NCBI RefSeq assembly: GCF_013177635.1
Contig: NZ_CP030944.1
Span: 496,001-560,000, forward strand
Length of the DNA: 64,000 bases
From: Arcobacter aquimarinus
GTDB lineage: Bacteria; Campylobacterota; Campylobacteria; Campylobacterales; Arcobacteraceae
Direction of reading: 5' to 3'
Shown: in pieces, positions 9,852-18,113 of the stretch
Numbering within the stretch: the stretch's first letter is position 1
How the letters are laid out: each line of letters opens with the position of its first letter
Translations under genes and position numbers: made by a program
The notes under the pieces: model-generated
Databases searched by the model: none
What the model was told of the DNA's origin: nothing
Seen by the model: the letters and a program-made list of their open reading frames with translations, nothing else

Positions 9852-11398
9852 AATTTCTCCTTATTATAAAAAAAGATTAAATAAATAAACACAAATGATA
9901 AGTCAAATAGACAAATTATAAGTGCTTCAATTCCCAGTCTATTACTTGAATAAAGTGCAAAAAACATAGCACTTGCAAATACTCTAATTATTACTGTTAA
10001 AATTGTAAAATTAGGGTTTTTAAGAGCTAAAAAATGGATGATTCCAGTAAGGCTTACAAAAGTAAATACAACATATTCATATACTCCATTAAATGAGAAA
10101 CCAAATAACGGATAAGTAAAACTTGCAAGTAGGATTAAGAAAATTCCTCCTAAACCATCTGCACCAATTCCAGCTAAATTGTAAAGTTCAAGTTTTGAAT
10201 AATTTGTTCTAATTTTTATAAATGCAAATATAAAACCAAATGCAACAAATCCAAAAAGAGTTCTAAGAATCCATAATTTATCTGTTGGAATTGTGCTAAA
10301 TCCAGCTTGTGTAAATCCAGAAATAGATAACACTGTAAATATTCCTAAAATTCCTACTAGATAAAACTTTAAGAAGATTCCTTTATGTAACTCTTTTATG
10401 TGATTTATGAACATTGAAATTACCATGAAGAAAACTGCAATTCCCATAGCAACGTGAGCATGAGCAACTATTAAATCATTTCTATGAAATAACCATCTAA
10501 TTTCTGGAATAAAAAGAATATTTCCTTCAATATCAACAAAAAGAAAAGCTAAAATAGAAATTAATAAAGCTTTTTTTGCATGAATTTTGATATTTGAATC
10601 TTTATACCATCTGTATAGAAGAGGAACATAAAGTAGTGTTAAATATTGAGCAAACCACTCTTGATTGTAAGTTAATGGTTCAAAAAATATTCTATATAAA
10701 ACTGTTCCAAAATAAAATAGTGTAGGAATTATCCATAAGATATTCCATCTAGCTTTAAATTCATTTTCATTTAATAGTTTAATAATTAGATAATAAATAG
10801 GAATTAAAGCTAAACTCATTCCAAGTGTATTATCCCCATGAGGACCTGTAACTGTACTTTCTACTTGTCCAATTATTGGATTCATAAGAATTAAAAGTGT
10901 GATTGGAGCAATAATAACAACTCTAAGACAAACTTTTATCCAAAAAGGAAGTACTTTATATAGTTTGATAAATTTATATAAAGCAATAATATAAAATACC
11001 CCTGCAATTGCAAGTAAGAAATTTAATTCATAAGCAAAATCATAAAAAGCTAAACCTCTATTCTTACCAAGAAGAAGTGAAATAACCATAAATACTAAAA
11101 AAATGTACCAAATAATAGTATATAAATTTAAGTATCTAATTCCTTCATCGCAAACACCAACTTCTTTATTTATTAGTAAAAATGGTAAATATGAAAGCAT
11201 TAATGGAACAAATCCATAAAGCATTAAACTTATGTGAATAGAACGCATATTTACTGGATTTAAAGTTTCAGAATCAATTGAAAATCCTAATAAATTAATA
11301 GAATAGATTATTCCAAAAATTAATCCTAAAGCAAAAAATGCGATAGAGATTTTAAAATGATTAGAAATAAAATTTTCAAAATTAAATGATTTTTTCAT
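9833..11398 (-). CDS. Heme-copper-oxidase subunit I-like membrane protein without the usual CuB His pair
   Basis: A protein of about 521 residues with some 12-14 membrane helices. Features of oxidase/NO-reductase subunit I are visible: a His in RSIHISLMLYGF (helix 2, about residue 55), PHGDNTLGMSL (about 187) resembling the helix-6 region, and AHAHVAMG (His 313 and 315), matching the helix-10 heme ligands. The adjacent His-His pair that binds CuB in helix 7 is absent from the expected region. It may thus bind heme without being an oxidase. ATG 11398 was preferred over 11410, which has almost no room for a ribosome site; the choice is uncertain. It overlaps the ABC ATPase gene. Confidence 0.65.
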   Translation of the reverse strand: MKKSFNFENFISNHFKISIAFFALGLIFGIIYSINLLGFSIDSETLNPVNMRSIHISLMLYGFVPLMLSYLPFLLINKEVGVCDEGIRYLNLYTIIWYIFLVFMVISLLLGKNRGLAFYDFAYELNFLLAIAGVFYIIALYKFIKLYKVLPFWIKVCLRVVIIAPITLLILMNPIIGQVESTVTGPHGDNTLGMSLALIPIYYLIIKLLNENEFKARWNILWIIPTLFYFGTVLYRIFFEPLTYNQEWFAQYLTLLYVPLLYRWYKDSNIKIHAKKALLISILAFLFVDIEGNILFIPEIRWLFHRNDLIVAHAHVAMGIAVFFMVISMFINHIKELHKGIFLKFYLVGILGIFTVLSISGFTQAGFSTIPTDKLWILRTLFGFVAFGFIFAFIKIRTNYSKLELYNLAGIGADGLGGIFLILLASFTYPLFGFSFNGVYEYVVFTFVSLTGIIHFLALKNPNFTILTVIIRVFASAMFFALYSSNRLGIEALIICLFDLSFVFIYLIFFYNKEKLCKDLC

Positions 11399-12017
11399 CG
11401 ATTTTTCCATCCTTTAGCTCGTAAATTTTATTAGCCATTTTGGCTAAGTTTTTATCATGAGTTGCAACAATAATTGTTGTTCCTTTTTTTGAAAGTTTTT
11501 TAAAAAGCTTAAATACTTTTAGTGAGTTATTTGAATCTAAATTTCCTGTTGGTTCATCAGCAAAAATCACTTTTGGATTGTTGATTAATGCTCTAGCAAT
11601 TGCTACTCTTTGTCTTTGTCCTCCTGAGATTTCATTTGGATATTTGTCTATTAAATTTTCAATTCCAAGAGTTGATAAAAGATTTTTTATCTCTTCATCT
11701 TTCACTCTTTTATTTGCTAATTTGATATTTTCTTTTACTGTTAAATAATTTATTAAATAGTGGAATTGAAAAATAAAACCAATATTTTCTTTTCTAAATT
11801 TATCAATATTTAAAATATCTGTATAATTTAAATTATTGAAATATACATCTCCGCTAGTTGGTTTAAGAAGTGTTGATAAGATTGATAAAAGTGTTGATTT
11901 TCCACTTCCACTCTCTCCAATAAAAGAGATAAATTCACCACTGTTAATATTTAGTGAGATGTCATCAATAGCTTTATCATTGTTGTAATAGTGAGTTAAA
12001 TTTTTTATTTTAATCAT
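11382..12017 (-). CDS. ABC transporter ATP-binding protein, LolD/MacB type
   Basis: A 211-residue ATPase with Walker A (GESGSGKSTL, about residues 34-43), Q-loop, signature SGGQRQRVAIARAL (about 131-144), Walker B (VIFADEPTGNLD) and the switch His in VATHDKN. The TGNLDS segment is characteristic of the LolD/MacB/FtsE group, which pairs with permeases of the type encoded just upstream. It overlaps that permease gene by 4 bases. The pair could move or release an envelope substrate by mechanotransmission rather than import a solute; the substrate is not known. Confidence 0.93.
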   Translation of the reverse strand: MIKIKNLTHYYNNDKAIDDISLNINSGEFISFIGESGSGKSTLLSILSTLLKPTSGDVYFNNLNYTDILNIDKFRKENIGFIFQFHYLINYLTVKENIKLANKRVKDEEIKNLLSTLGIENLIDKYPNEISGGQRQRVAIARALINNPKVIFADEPTGNLDSNNSLKVFKLFKKLSKKGTTIIVATHDKNLAKMANKIYELKDGKIDEKII

Positions 12018-13096
12018 ATTTTATTTCCTTGAATTAACTCAATTGGGTCAATTTTTGAAGCATTAATCGCAGGAATTATAGAGCCGATAATTGCCATAGA
12101 AATTGAAGTTATAAATATATACAACGCTAAAGTTGTAGATATTTCTCCATTTACATATCCTTGTAAACTTTGTACATTTTTTATTAGGTACAAAACAATA
12201 TTTGAGATAAAAAATGCACAAATAAAACTTAAAAATCCTAAGATAATACTTTCAAATATAATTGAATATACGATTTCTAAAGTAGAAATTCCAAGAGCTC
12301 TTTTTATCCCAAACTCAGCTCTTCTTTGATTGATTGTTATTGTCATCAAACTTACAATTCCTAAAAGACCCATACCAAAAGCAATTGCTGAAATTACATT
12401 TGATGAGGTTTTTATAATTTTAAATTGATTGTAGTTATCCACAAAATTTTGTGTTGATTTCACATCTATTTCATTTGATAACTCTTTTATATTTTCGATA
12501 ATTTCATTGCTATTTGAATCAATAGTTGTATTTACTAAAATCATTGAAGCAGATTTATTAAAAATAGTTCCAGCATCTTTAATAGTAAGAACAACACCTC
12601 CATTTTCAAATCCAATTTCGCTTTTGAATACACCAGATACTAGAAAAGTTTTATTTGCTATTTGAATCTGTTTTTTGTTGTTTAATTGTTCATAAATAGA
12701 ATTTCCAATAATTACTTCATTTTCTTTTGGATAATTACCTAAAATTAATTCATATTTTTTAAATCTATTTTTTGTTGAACCATAAATTGCAACTATTGGA
12801 AGGTTTTCAACAGGACTTGCACCTACTATTAATGCTGAAGTCTCTTGTATTCCGGCAAACTTATTTATTTTTTCAATTAAGTCAATATTTACGTTTGAGA
12901 AAAAAGTATCAGAAATTTTTGCTTGAGTAATTATAATATCTCCGTCACTTTTTAAAAGTGTAGAGTACATAGAGATTACTCCATTTGAAATAGAACTAAT
13001 TAAAAAGATTGACACAATTGAAAAAATAAGGCTTAAAAAAATTAGTAGAGTTTTTAGTTTATTTGCAATTAGTGCTTTTAATGCGTATGAAATCAA
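12014..13096 (-). CDS. ABC transporter permease, MacB/FtsX type
   Basis: A 360-residue permease with the MacB/LolC plan: one N-terminal membrane helix (about residues 13-36), a large periplasmic domain (about 40-225), then three helices at the C-terminus, with an NQRRAEFGIKRALG coupling segment between them. The start is TTG at 13096, with AAGGAT a few bases upstream; no in-frame ATG fits better. It is the first gene of the operon running to the histidine kinase at 5.1 kb. Direct repeats for a response regulator lie 40-68 bases upstream of the start. Confidence 0.9.
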   Translation of the reverse strand: MISYALKALIANKLKTLLIFLSLIFSIVSIFLISSISNGVISMYSTLLKSDGDIIITQAKISDTFFSNVNIDLIEKINKFAGIQETSALIVGASPVENLPIVAIYGSTKNRFKKYELILGNYPKENEVIIGNSIYEQLNNKKQIQIANKTFLVSGVFKSEIGFENGGVVLTIKDAGTIFNKSASMILVNTTIDSNSNEIIENIKELSNEIDVKSTQNFVDNYNQFKIIKTSSNVISAIAFGMGLLGIVSLMTITINQRRAEFGIKRALGISTLEIVYSIIFESIILGFLSFICAFFISNIVLYLIKNVQSLQGYVNGEISTTLALYIFITSISMAIIGSIIPAINASKIDPIELIQGNKI

Positions 13097-13135
13097 AAGT
13101 TATCCTTCCATTTTTTTGAAAGTTTAACTTTTGAA

Positions 13136-13164
13136 TATGAATCAGTTATGAATTAATTATGAAT
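13136..13164 (-). promoter_or_regulatory. Three TATGAAT direct repeats, 11-bp period (predicted OmpR-type regulator site)
   Basis: Exact copies of TATGAAT (plus-strand reading) start at 13136, 13147 and 13158, each 11 bases from the next. This helical-turn spacing is typical of OmpR/PhoB-family sites. The site lies 40-68 bases upstream of the TTG start of the ABC permease, whose operon ends with an OmpR-family regulator and its kinase. A plausible -10 (TAAACT, complement of about 13119-13124) lies on the gene side of the repeats. Binding by that regulator is inferred. Confidence 0.7.
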
Positions 13165-13289
13165 TTTTGTTCATATTTGTTTTAAATATTTTGAATTTTT
13201 TAAAAAATAATTATTTTTGTATAAATAAAGTGTTTATTTTTTGTAAGTTAGATAAAATACAAATAAAATTAGAGATAAAAGAGAAAAAG

Positions 13290-14063
13290 ATGAAAAAAGA
13301 ATTAATAAAAGTTATAAAAAAAGCAGGAAAAATACTTAAAAAAGGATATTACTTAGATAAAGAAGTAAGTTTAAAAGCAAAAAAAGATTTAGTAACAAAA
13401 TATGATGTAGCGGTTGAAGAGTATTTAAAAAAGAAATTTTCAAAAAAATTTAAAGAGTTTAATATAATTGCAGAAGAGTCTGATAATAGTTCAATTGAAT
13501 TTAATAATTCAATAATAATTGATCCAATTGATGGAACAACAAATTTTGTAAATAAAGTTCCTCATACAGCTATTTCTGTTGGAGTTTATAAAGATAAAAA
13601 ACCTTATTTAGCAGTTGTTTATAATCCAATTTTAGATGAATTATATGAAGCAAAAATTGGATGTGGTGCTTATTTAAATGGTAAAAAGTTAGAAGTTTCA
13701 CAAGAAGATAATTTTCAAAAAGCATTAATAGCAACAGGTTTTCCATATTCAAGTGGAACAGATAGTGATGATTTAAATGATGTGATAAAAAAAATAAAAG
13801 ATATTTTACCTTTATGTCAAGATATTAGAAGATTAGGAAGTGCATCAATTGATTTATGTATGGTTGCAAAGGGTGTTTTTGAAGGATATTATGAGATGAA
13901 TTTAAAAGCTTGGGATGTTAGTGCAGGAATTTTAATACTTACAGAAGCAGGTGGAAAAGTTACAAATATAGAAGGTGATGAATATAAACTTTTTGAAGAC
14001 AAATATATAGTTGCAACAAATAGTAAAATACATGAAGAGTTTATAAAAAATTTAAACTTATAA
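13290..14063 (+). CDS. Inositol monophosphatase family protein
   Basis: A 257-residue phosphatase of the IMPase/SuhB/CysQ superfamily. Metal-binding residues sit in AEESD (about residue 60), DPIDGTTNF (about 77-85) and WDVSAGILILTEAGG (about 208-222). The start was set at the ATG at 13290, preceded by GAGAAAAAG; an in-frame upstream ATG would add 41 hydrophobic residues unlike the family. Possible substrates include inositol phosphates and 3'-phosphoadenosine phosphates, and sequence alone does not decide. It is divergent from the ABC permease operon and shares its intergenic region. Confidence 0.9.
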   Translation: MKKELIKVIKKAGKILKKGYYLDKEVSLKAKKDLVTKYDVAVEEYLKKKFSKKFKEFNIIAEESDNSSIEFNNSIIIDPIDGTTNFVNKVPHTAISVGVYKDKKPYLAVVYNPILDELYEAKIGCGAYLNGKKLEVSQEDNFQKALIATGFPYSSGTDSDDLNDVIKKIKDILPLCQDIRRLGSASIDLCMVAKGVFEGYYEMNLKAWDVSAGILILTEAGGKVTNIEGDEYKLFEDKYIVATNSKIHEEFIKNLNL

Positions 14064-14146
14064 AATAATCAAAAAAGATAGAAAAGGGCAGATTTAGTTA
14101 TTATTAAATATAATAAATACTTTAAAATAAGAATAAGAGGTTTTTT

Positions 14147-15949
14147 ATGTGTGGAATAGTTGGTTATATTGGTAAAAATGACACTACGAAAATATTGTTA
14201 GATGGATTAAAAGAGTTAGAGTACAGAGGATACGATAGTGCAGGGATTGCAGTATTAAAAGATGATAGAATCGATGTATTTAAAGCTTTAGGAAAACTTG
14301 TAAATCTTGAAGAAAAGGTTAATACATCAGCAAGTAGCAATTATAATTTAGGAATTGGACATACAAGATGGGCAACACACGGAAAACCAACTGAACTAAA
14401 TGCACATCCTCATTTAGGTGAATATTCTTATGTTGTTCATAATGGAATTATTGAAAATTATAAAGAGTTAAAAGAAGAATTGATTTCAAAAGGTCATAAA
14501 TTTGTATCTCAAACAGATACAGAAGTTATAGTTCATCTTTTTGAAAATTTTTATAATCAATTAAATGATACAACAAAAGCTTTTCAAAGTACAATAGAAA
14601 AACTTGAAGGAGCTTTTTCAATTTTACTAATTACAAAGGTAGATTCATCAAAAGTGTTTTTCTTTAAACATGGAAGTCCATTAATTGTAGCGAAGGGAAA
14701 TGAAAAAGAAGAAGTTTTATTCGCTTCTTCTGATGCTCCACTTATTGGACTTGCTTCAAATGTTGTCTATTTAGAAGATGGAGTTGGTGGAGTTGCAAGT
14801 GCTGATTCTATTGAGTTTTTTTGTGATAATTATTCATGGTCAACACTTCCTACTTCAAAGCAATTTGCACAAAAAGATGGATATAGATTCTTTATGGAAA
14901 AAGAGATTTATGAGCAAAGTAGTGTTGTTAGTGATTGTATGCTTGGAAGAATTAAAGATAGTGAAATTTTATTTGATGAAATTGAAACATCAATAATAGA
15001 TGGAATTAACGAAATAAAAATTTGTGCTTGTGGAACTTCTTATCACGCAGGATTGACTGCTTCATATTTATTTGAGAGACTTTCAAAGGTTAAATGTAAT
15101 GTAGAAATAGCAAGCGAATTTAGATATAAAGAGCCATTATTAACAAAAGATACTTTGTTTATTGTAATCTCTCAAAGTGGTGAAACAGCTGATACTTTAG
15201 AAGCTTTAAAGATGGCAAAAAATGCAGGTCTTAAAACACTTGTAGTTTGTAATGTTGATAATTCTTCGATGACAAGAACAGCAGATGCTACAATTTTAAC
15301 AAGAGCTGGAATTGAAAAAGGAGTTGCTTCAACAAAGGCATTTTCTACTCAAACAGTAGTTCTTTGGATGTTAGCTCTATTTTTTGCAAAAGCAAAAAAC
15401 GTGATTTCAGTTGAAGTTATGCAACAAGAGTTACATACTTTAAGAGAAGTTCCAAAATCACTTTGTATTAGCGATAAAATTCATGAAAAAATGAAAAGAT
15501 TATCAAAAAGATATTTACATGGACATGGATTTTTCTTTATTGGTCGTGATGTTTTTTATCCTCTTGCTTTAGAAGGAGCTTTAAAATTAAAAGAGATTTC
15601 ATATTTACATGCAGAAGGTTATCCAGCTGGTGAAATGAAACATGGTCCTATTGCTCTAGCAGACCCAGAATTATTTACAATTGCACTTATGCCACAAAAT
15701 TTACTTTATGATAAAATTAAATCAAATGTAGAAGAGTTAAGTGCTAGAGATTCTACTATCTGTGCTATTTCACCATTGGATTTTGATTTGGCAGATGATT
15801 TTGTGAAAATAAATTCTTGCGATCATTATATGTTGGAATTTTTTGAAATGCTAATAGTTTTACAACTTTTATCAATGGAAATTTCAATAAGACTAGGAAA
15901 TGATGTTGATATGCCAAGAAACTTAGCAAAATCAGTAACGGTTGAATAA
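14147..15949 (+). CDS. glmS: Glutamine-fructose-6-phosphate aminotransferase
   Basis: A 600-residue enzyme that forms glucosamine-6-phosphate, the entry to peptidoglycan and LPS amino sugars. It begins MCGIVGYIG with the catalytic Cys2 exposed after Met removal. The glutaminase domain follows (RYDSAGIA-like stretch EYRGYDSAGI, HTRWATHG), then two SIS sugar-isomerase domains (CGTSYHAG about 295, SQSGETADT about 345, AEGYPAGEMKHGPIAL about 490) and the conserved end DMPRNLAKSVTVE. An AGAGG site precedes the ATG. Its stop shares one base with the next start (TAATG), so the two are translationally coupled. Confidence 0.97.
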   Translation: MCGIVGYIGKNDTTKILLDGLKELEYRGYDSAGIAVLKDDRIDVFKALGKLVNLEEKVNTSASSNYNLGIGHTRWATHGKPTELNAHPHLGEYSYVVHNGIIENYKELKEELISKGHKFVSQTDTEVIVHLFENFYNQLNDTTKAFQSTIEKLEGAFSILLITKVDSSKVFFFKHGSPLIVAKGNEKEEVLFASSDAPLIGLASNVVYLEDGVGGVASADSIEFFCDNYSWSTLPTSKQFAQKDGYRFFMEKEIYEQSSVVSDCMLGRIKDSEILFDEIETSIIDGINEIKICACGTSYHAGLTASYLFERLSKVKCNVEIASEFRYKEPLLTKDTLFIVISQSGETADTLEALKMAKNAGLKTLVVCNVDNSSMTRTADATILTRAGIEKGVASTKAFSTQTVVLWMLALFFAKAKNVISVEVMQQELHTLREVPKSLCISDKIHEKMKRLSKRYLHGHGFFFIGRDVFYPLALEGALKLKEISYLHAEGYPAGEMKHGPIALADPELFTIALMPQNLLYDKIKSNVEELSARDSTICAISPLDFDLADDFVKINSCDHYMLEFFEMLIVLQLLSMEISIRLGNDVDMPRNLAKSVTVE

Positions 15950-17721
15950 TGAAAAAATATTTATCTTACATATTATTAGCTTTACTAGTTTATTTACTTT
16001 ATGTAAATGAAGACTCAAAATATATAGTTGCTGGAGTTGGAATTTTTATAATTGGTATGCATTTTATGGAAGATGGGTTTAAACTTTTTAGTGGTGGAAT
16101 TTTAGAAAAATTAATTGCTAAAAGTACAAATACAACTTCAAAATCAGTATTTTTAGGAATAACGGCAACTGCAATTTTACAAAGTTCTTCATTAATAGCA
16201 ATTATTGTAATCTCCTTTTTGTCAGCAAAAATTATTTCACTTGCAGGTGCCTTGGGAGTTGTATTTGGATCAGCTGTTGGAACAACTGCTACAACATGGG
16301 TAGTTTCAACATTAGGAGTAAAAGTTGATGTTGCAGCTTTTGCTTTACCTATGATTATTTTTGGAGTAATCTTTAGATTTTATAAGAAAAAAAATATTCA
16401 AGGAATAGGAAATATTCTTTTAGGTTTAGGTTTCGTTTTTCTAGGTATTGGATATATGAAAGATGGATTTGAAGATTTAAAACAAGGAATAGATTTAGCT
16501 CAATTTTCAATGGAGGGCTATGCCGGAATTGTTATTTATACATTAGTTGGAGCAATTGCTACTGTTATTATTCAATCAAGTAGTGCAACTATGGCATTAA
16601 CAATCACAGCTCTTGCAACAGGTCAAATAATGTATGTAAATGCTATGGCTATCGCTGTTGGAGCAAATATAGGAACAGCAACTACAGCAGCAATGGGAGC
16701 AATGGTTTCAAATGCAAATAGTAAAAGAATGGCTGTTGGACTATTTATATTTAAAGGTGTTACCGCTGTTATTACTTTGGCTTTATTATATTTTATAGTT
16801 GATTTAGTTGATTATTTGTCGAGTATTTTAGGAATAGGTGCAGATGATTGGGCTATGAAACTAGCAGTTTTTCATACATTATTTAATTTAATAGGGCTTA
16901 TAATATTTTCATTTTTCATTCCTAAATTAGTAAGTTTTTTAAAGAAACTTTTTGTGGAAGATGTAGAAAGCTATATATTAAAACCAAAATATCTTGATAT
17001 GGAAGTAGTTGCTGTTCCATTTGCTGCGTTAAAAGCTACAAGAAAAGAGACTATTCATTTATATGATAATGCCACTGAAGTTTTAAGTCATGCTATTATG
17101 TTACATAGACATAGATATTTGGGAAAATCTGATATAGCAGTTGTAGTAAAAGAATCATCAGATATTATTGATTTAAATATTGATGATTTTTATCAAACAA
17201 GAATAAAATCTTTATATAGTGATATTATTGATTATTCAACTTATTTTATAAATGAACTAGATAATGAAAAAAAACTTTATTTATATGATTTAAGAAGTGC
17301 TTGTAGAGATATAGCAGAAGCTGTTAAAAATACAAAAGAGTTGCAAAAGAATATAAGTAAATATCTTTCAAGTGATAATAATTATATAAAAGATGAATAT
17401 AATTATTTAAGAGAAGCTGTTGCAAAAACAATGAATACTATCAATGAGATTAAAAATAGTAAAGATGAAATAGATGTGTTATCAAAAGCTGAATTATTAA
17501 AAGAGTATTTAAAAAGTTTAGATGTAATTGCAACTGGAAGAATTGATGTTTTAATTAGAGAAAAAAGAATTGATAAAAAAATGGCTACTACATTGTTAAA
17601 TGACAATGCACATGCAAATATTGTAATCAATAAGTTGATAAATGTTGCTAAAGTATTATGGATTGAAGACCTAAGTATCAAACAACTAGGAGAAGATTAT
17701 GAAGCTCTTAAAACTTTATGA
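15949..17721 (+). CDS. Na+/phosphate cotransporter with PhoU-like tail
   Basis: A 590-residue protein of the PNaS/NptA family, which takes up phosphate with sodium across the inner membrane. Two inverted QSSS repeats that form the transport core are visible: ILQSSSLIAI (about 78-87) and IIQSSSATMAL (about 206-216), each with a following GxxxGTxxT-type stretch (GSAVGTTATTW, GANIGTATTAA). About eight membrane helices occupy the first 330 residues; the remainder is helical and PhoU-like, as in many bacterial members. It starts inside the glmS stop codon (TAATG). Confidence 0.93.
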   Translation: MKKYLSYILLALLVYLLYVNEDSKYIVAGVGIFIIGMHFMEDGFKLFSGGILEKLIAKSTNTTSKSVFLGITATAILQSSSLIAIIVISFLSAKIISLAGALGVVFGSAVGTTATTWVVSTLGVKVDVAAFALPMIIFGVIFRFYKKKNIQGIGNILLGLGFVFLGIGYMKDGFEDLKQGIDLAQFSMEGYAGIVIYTLVGAIATVIIQSSSATMALTITALATGQIMYVNAMAIAVGANIGTATTAAMGAMVSNANSKRMAVGLFIFKGVTAVITLALLYFIVDLVDYLSSILGIGADDWAMKLAVFHTLFNLIGLIIFSFFIPKLVSFLKKLFVEDVESYILKPKYLDMEVVAVPFAALKATRKETIHLYDNATEVLSHAIMLHRHRYLGKSDIAVVVKESSDIIDLNIDDFYQTRIKSLYSDIIDYSTYFINELDNEKKLYLYDLRSACRDIAEAVKNTKELQKNISKYLSSDNNYIKDEYNYLREAVAKTMNTINEIKNSKDEIDVLSKAELLKEYLKSLDVIATGRIDVLIREKRIDKKMATTLLNDNAHANIVINKLINVAKVLWIEDLSIKQLGEDYEALKTL

Positions 17722-17929
17722 AAAAGCAAAGAAATATCTATCACTGATTAGTGAAAAAGAAGATGTTGAAAAGAAAAAGATAGAAAAATTACGAGATAAA
17801 ATAGAAGAAAAAATTTCAAAATTAGAGAAAAAAATTAGAAATACAAATAATCAAGAAGAGAAAATAAAACTAAAAGAAGAGAGAGAAATACTTAAAGATT
17901 TTAGAAAACAATTAAAACAAAAAAAGTAA
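17699..17929 (+). CDS. Small Lys/Glu-rich coiled-coil protein
   Basis: A 76-residue protein made almost wholly of Lys, Glu, Leu and Ile in heptad-like order (for example KLRDKIEEKISKLEKKI), so it probably forms one long charged coiled coil. It overlaps the end of the phosphate transporter gene by 23 bases, and an AGGAG site lies a few bases before its ATG inside that gene. The coupling suggests a partner of the PhoU-like tail of the transporter or a nucleic-acid binder; neither is shown. I do not recognise a family. Confidence 0.65.
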   Translation: MKLLKLYEKAKKYLSLISEKEDVEKKKIEKLRDKIEEKISKLEKKIRNTNNQEEKIKLKEEREILKDFRKQLKQKK

Positions 17930-18020
17930 ATAACAGCAATTTTTAGTTAAAATTATAAACTTTTTGTCTTTATGGCAAATTGAATTCTTTAAATTTTTAT
18001 TTTAAATTTCTTACAAATTA

Positions 18021-18113
18021 TAGAAAACAAAAAAATGGAAAACAAAAGATGGAAAACAACTCAAGATTTTTCTTGTGGAAAACAAAGGATGGAAAACAAA
18101 AATGGAAAAAAAA
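18021..18113 (+). repeat. Imperfect TGGAAAACAAA repeats over the metK start
   Basis: Near-identical units TGGAAAACAA(A/C) start at 18036, 18050, 18076 and 18090, with partial copies at 18021 (TAGAAAACAAA) and 18103 (inside the start codon region). The block 18036-18059 is repeated at 18076-18099 with one difference. The array overlaps the 5' untranslated region and the first codons of metK. It may reflect slippage duplication; a regulatory role is not shown. Confidence 0.7.

Noticed and set aside
13167-13289. 41-residue N-terminal extension of the inositol monophosphatase
   Set aside because: It covers the shared promoter region and is unlike the family; the ATG at 13290 has a ribosome site.
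18075-18104. GTG at 18075 as the metK start
   Set aside because: It adds nine residues encoded by the repeats and not seen in the family; the ATG at 18102 gives the usual N-terminus.
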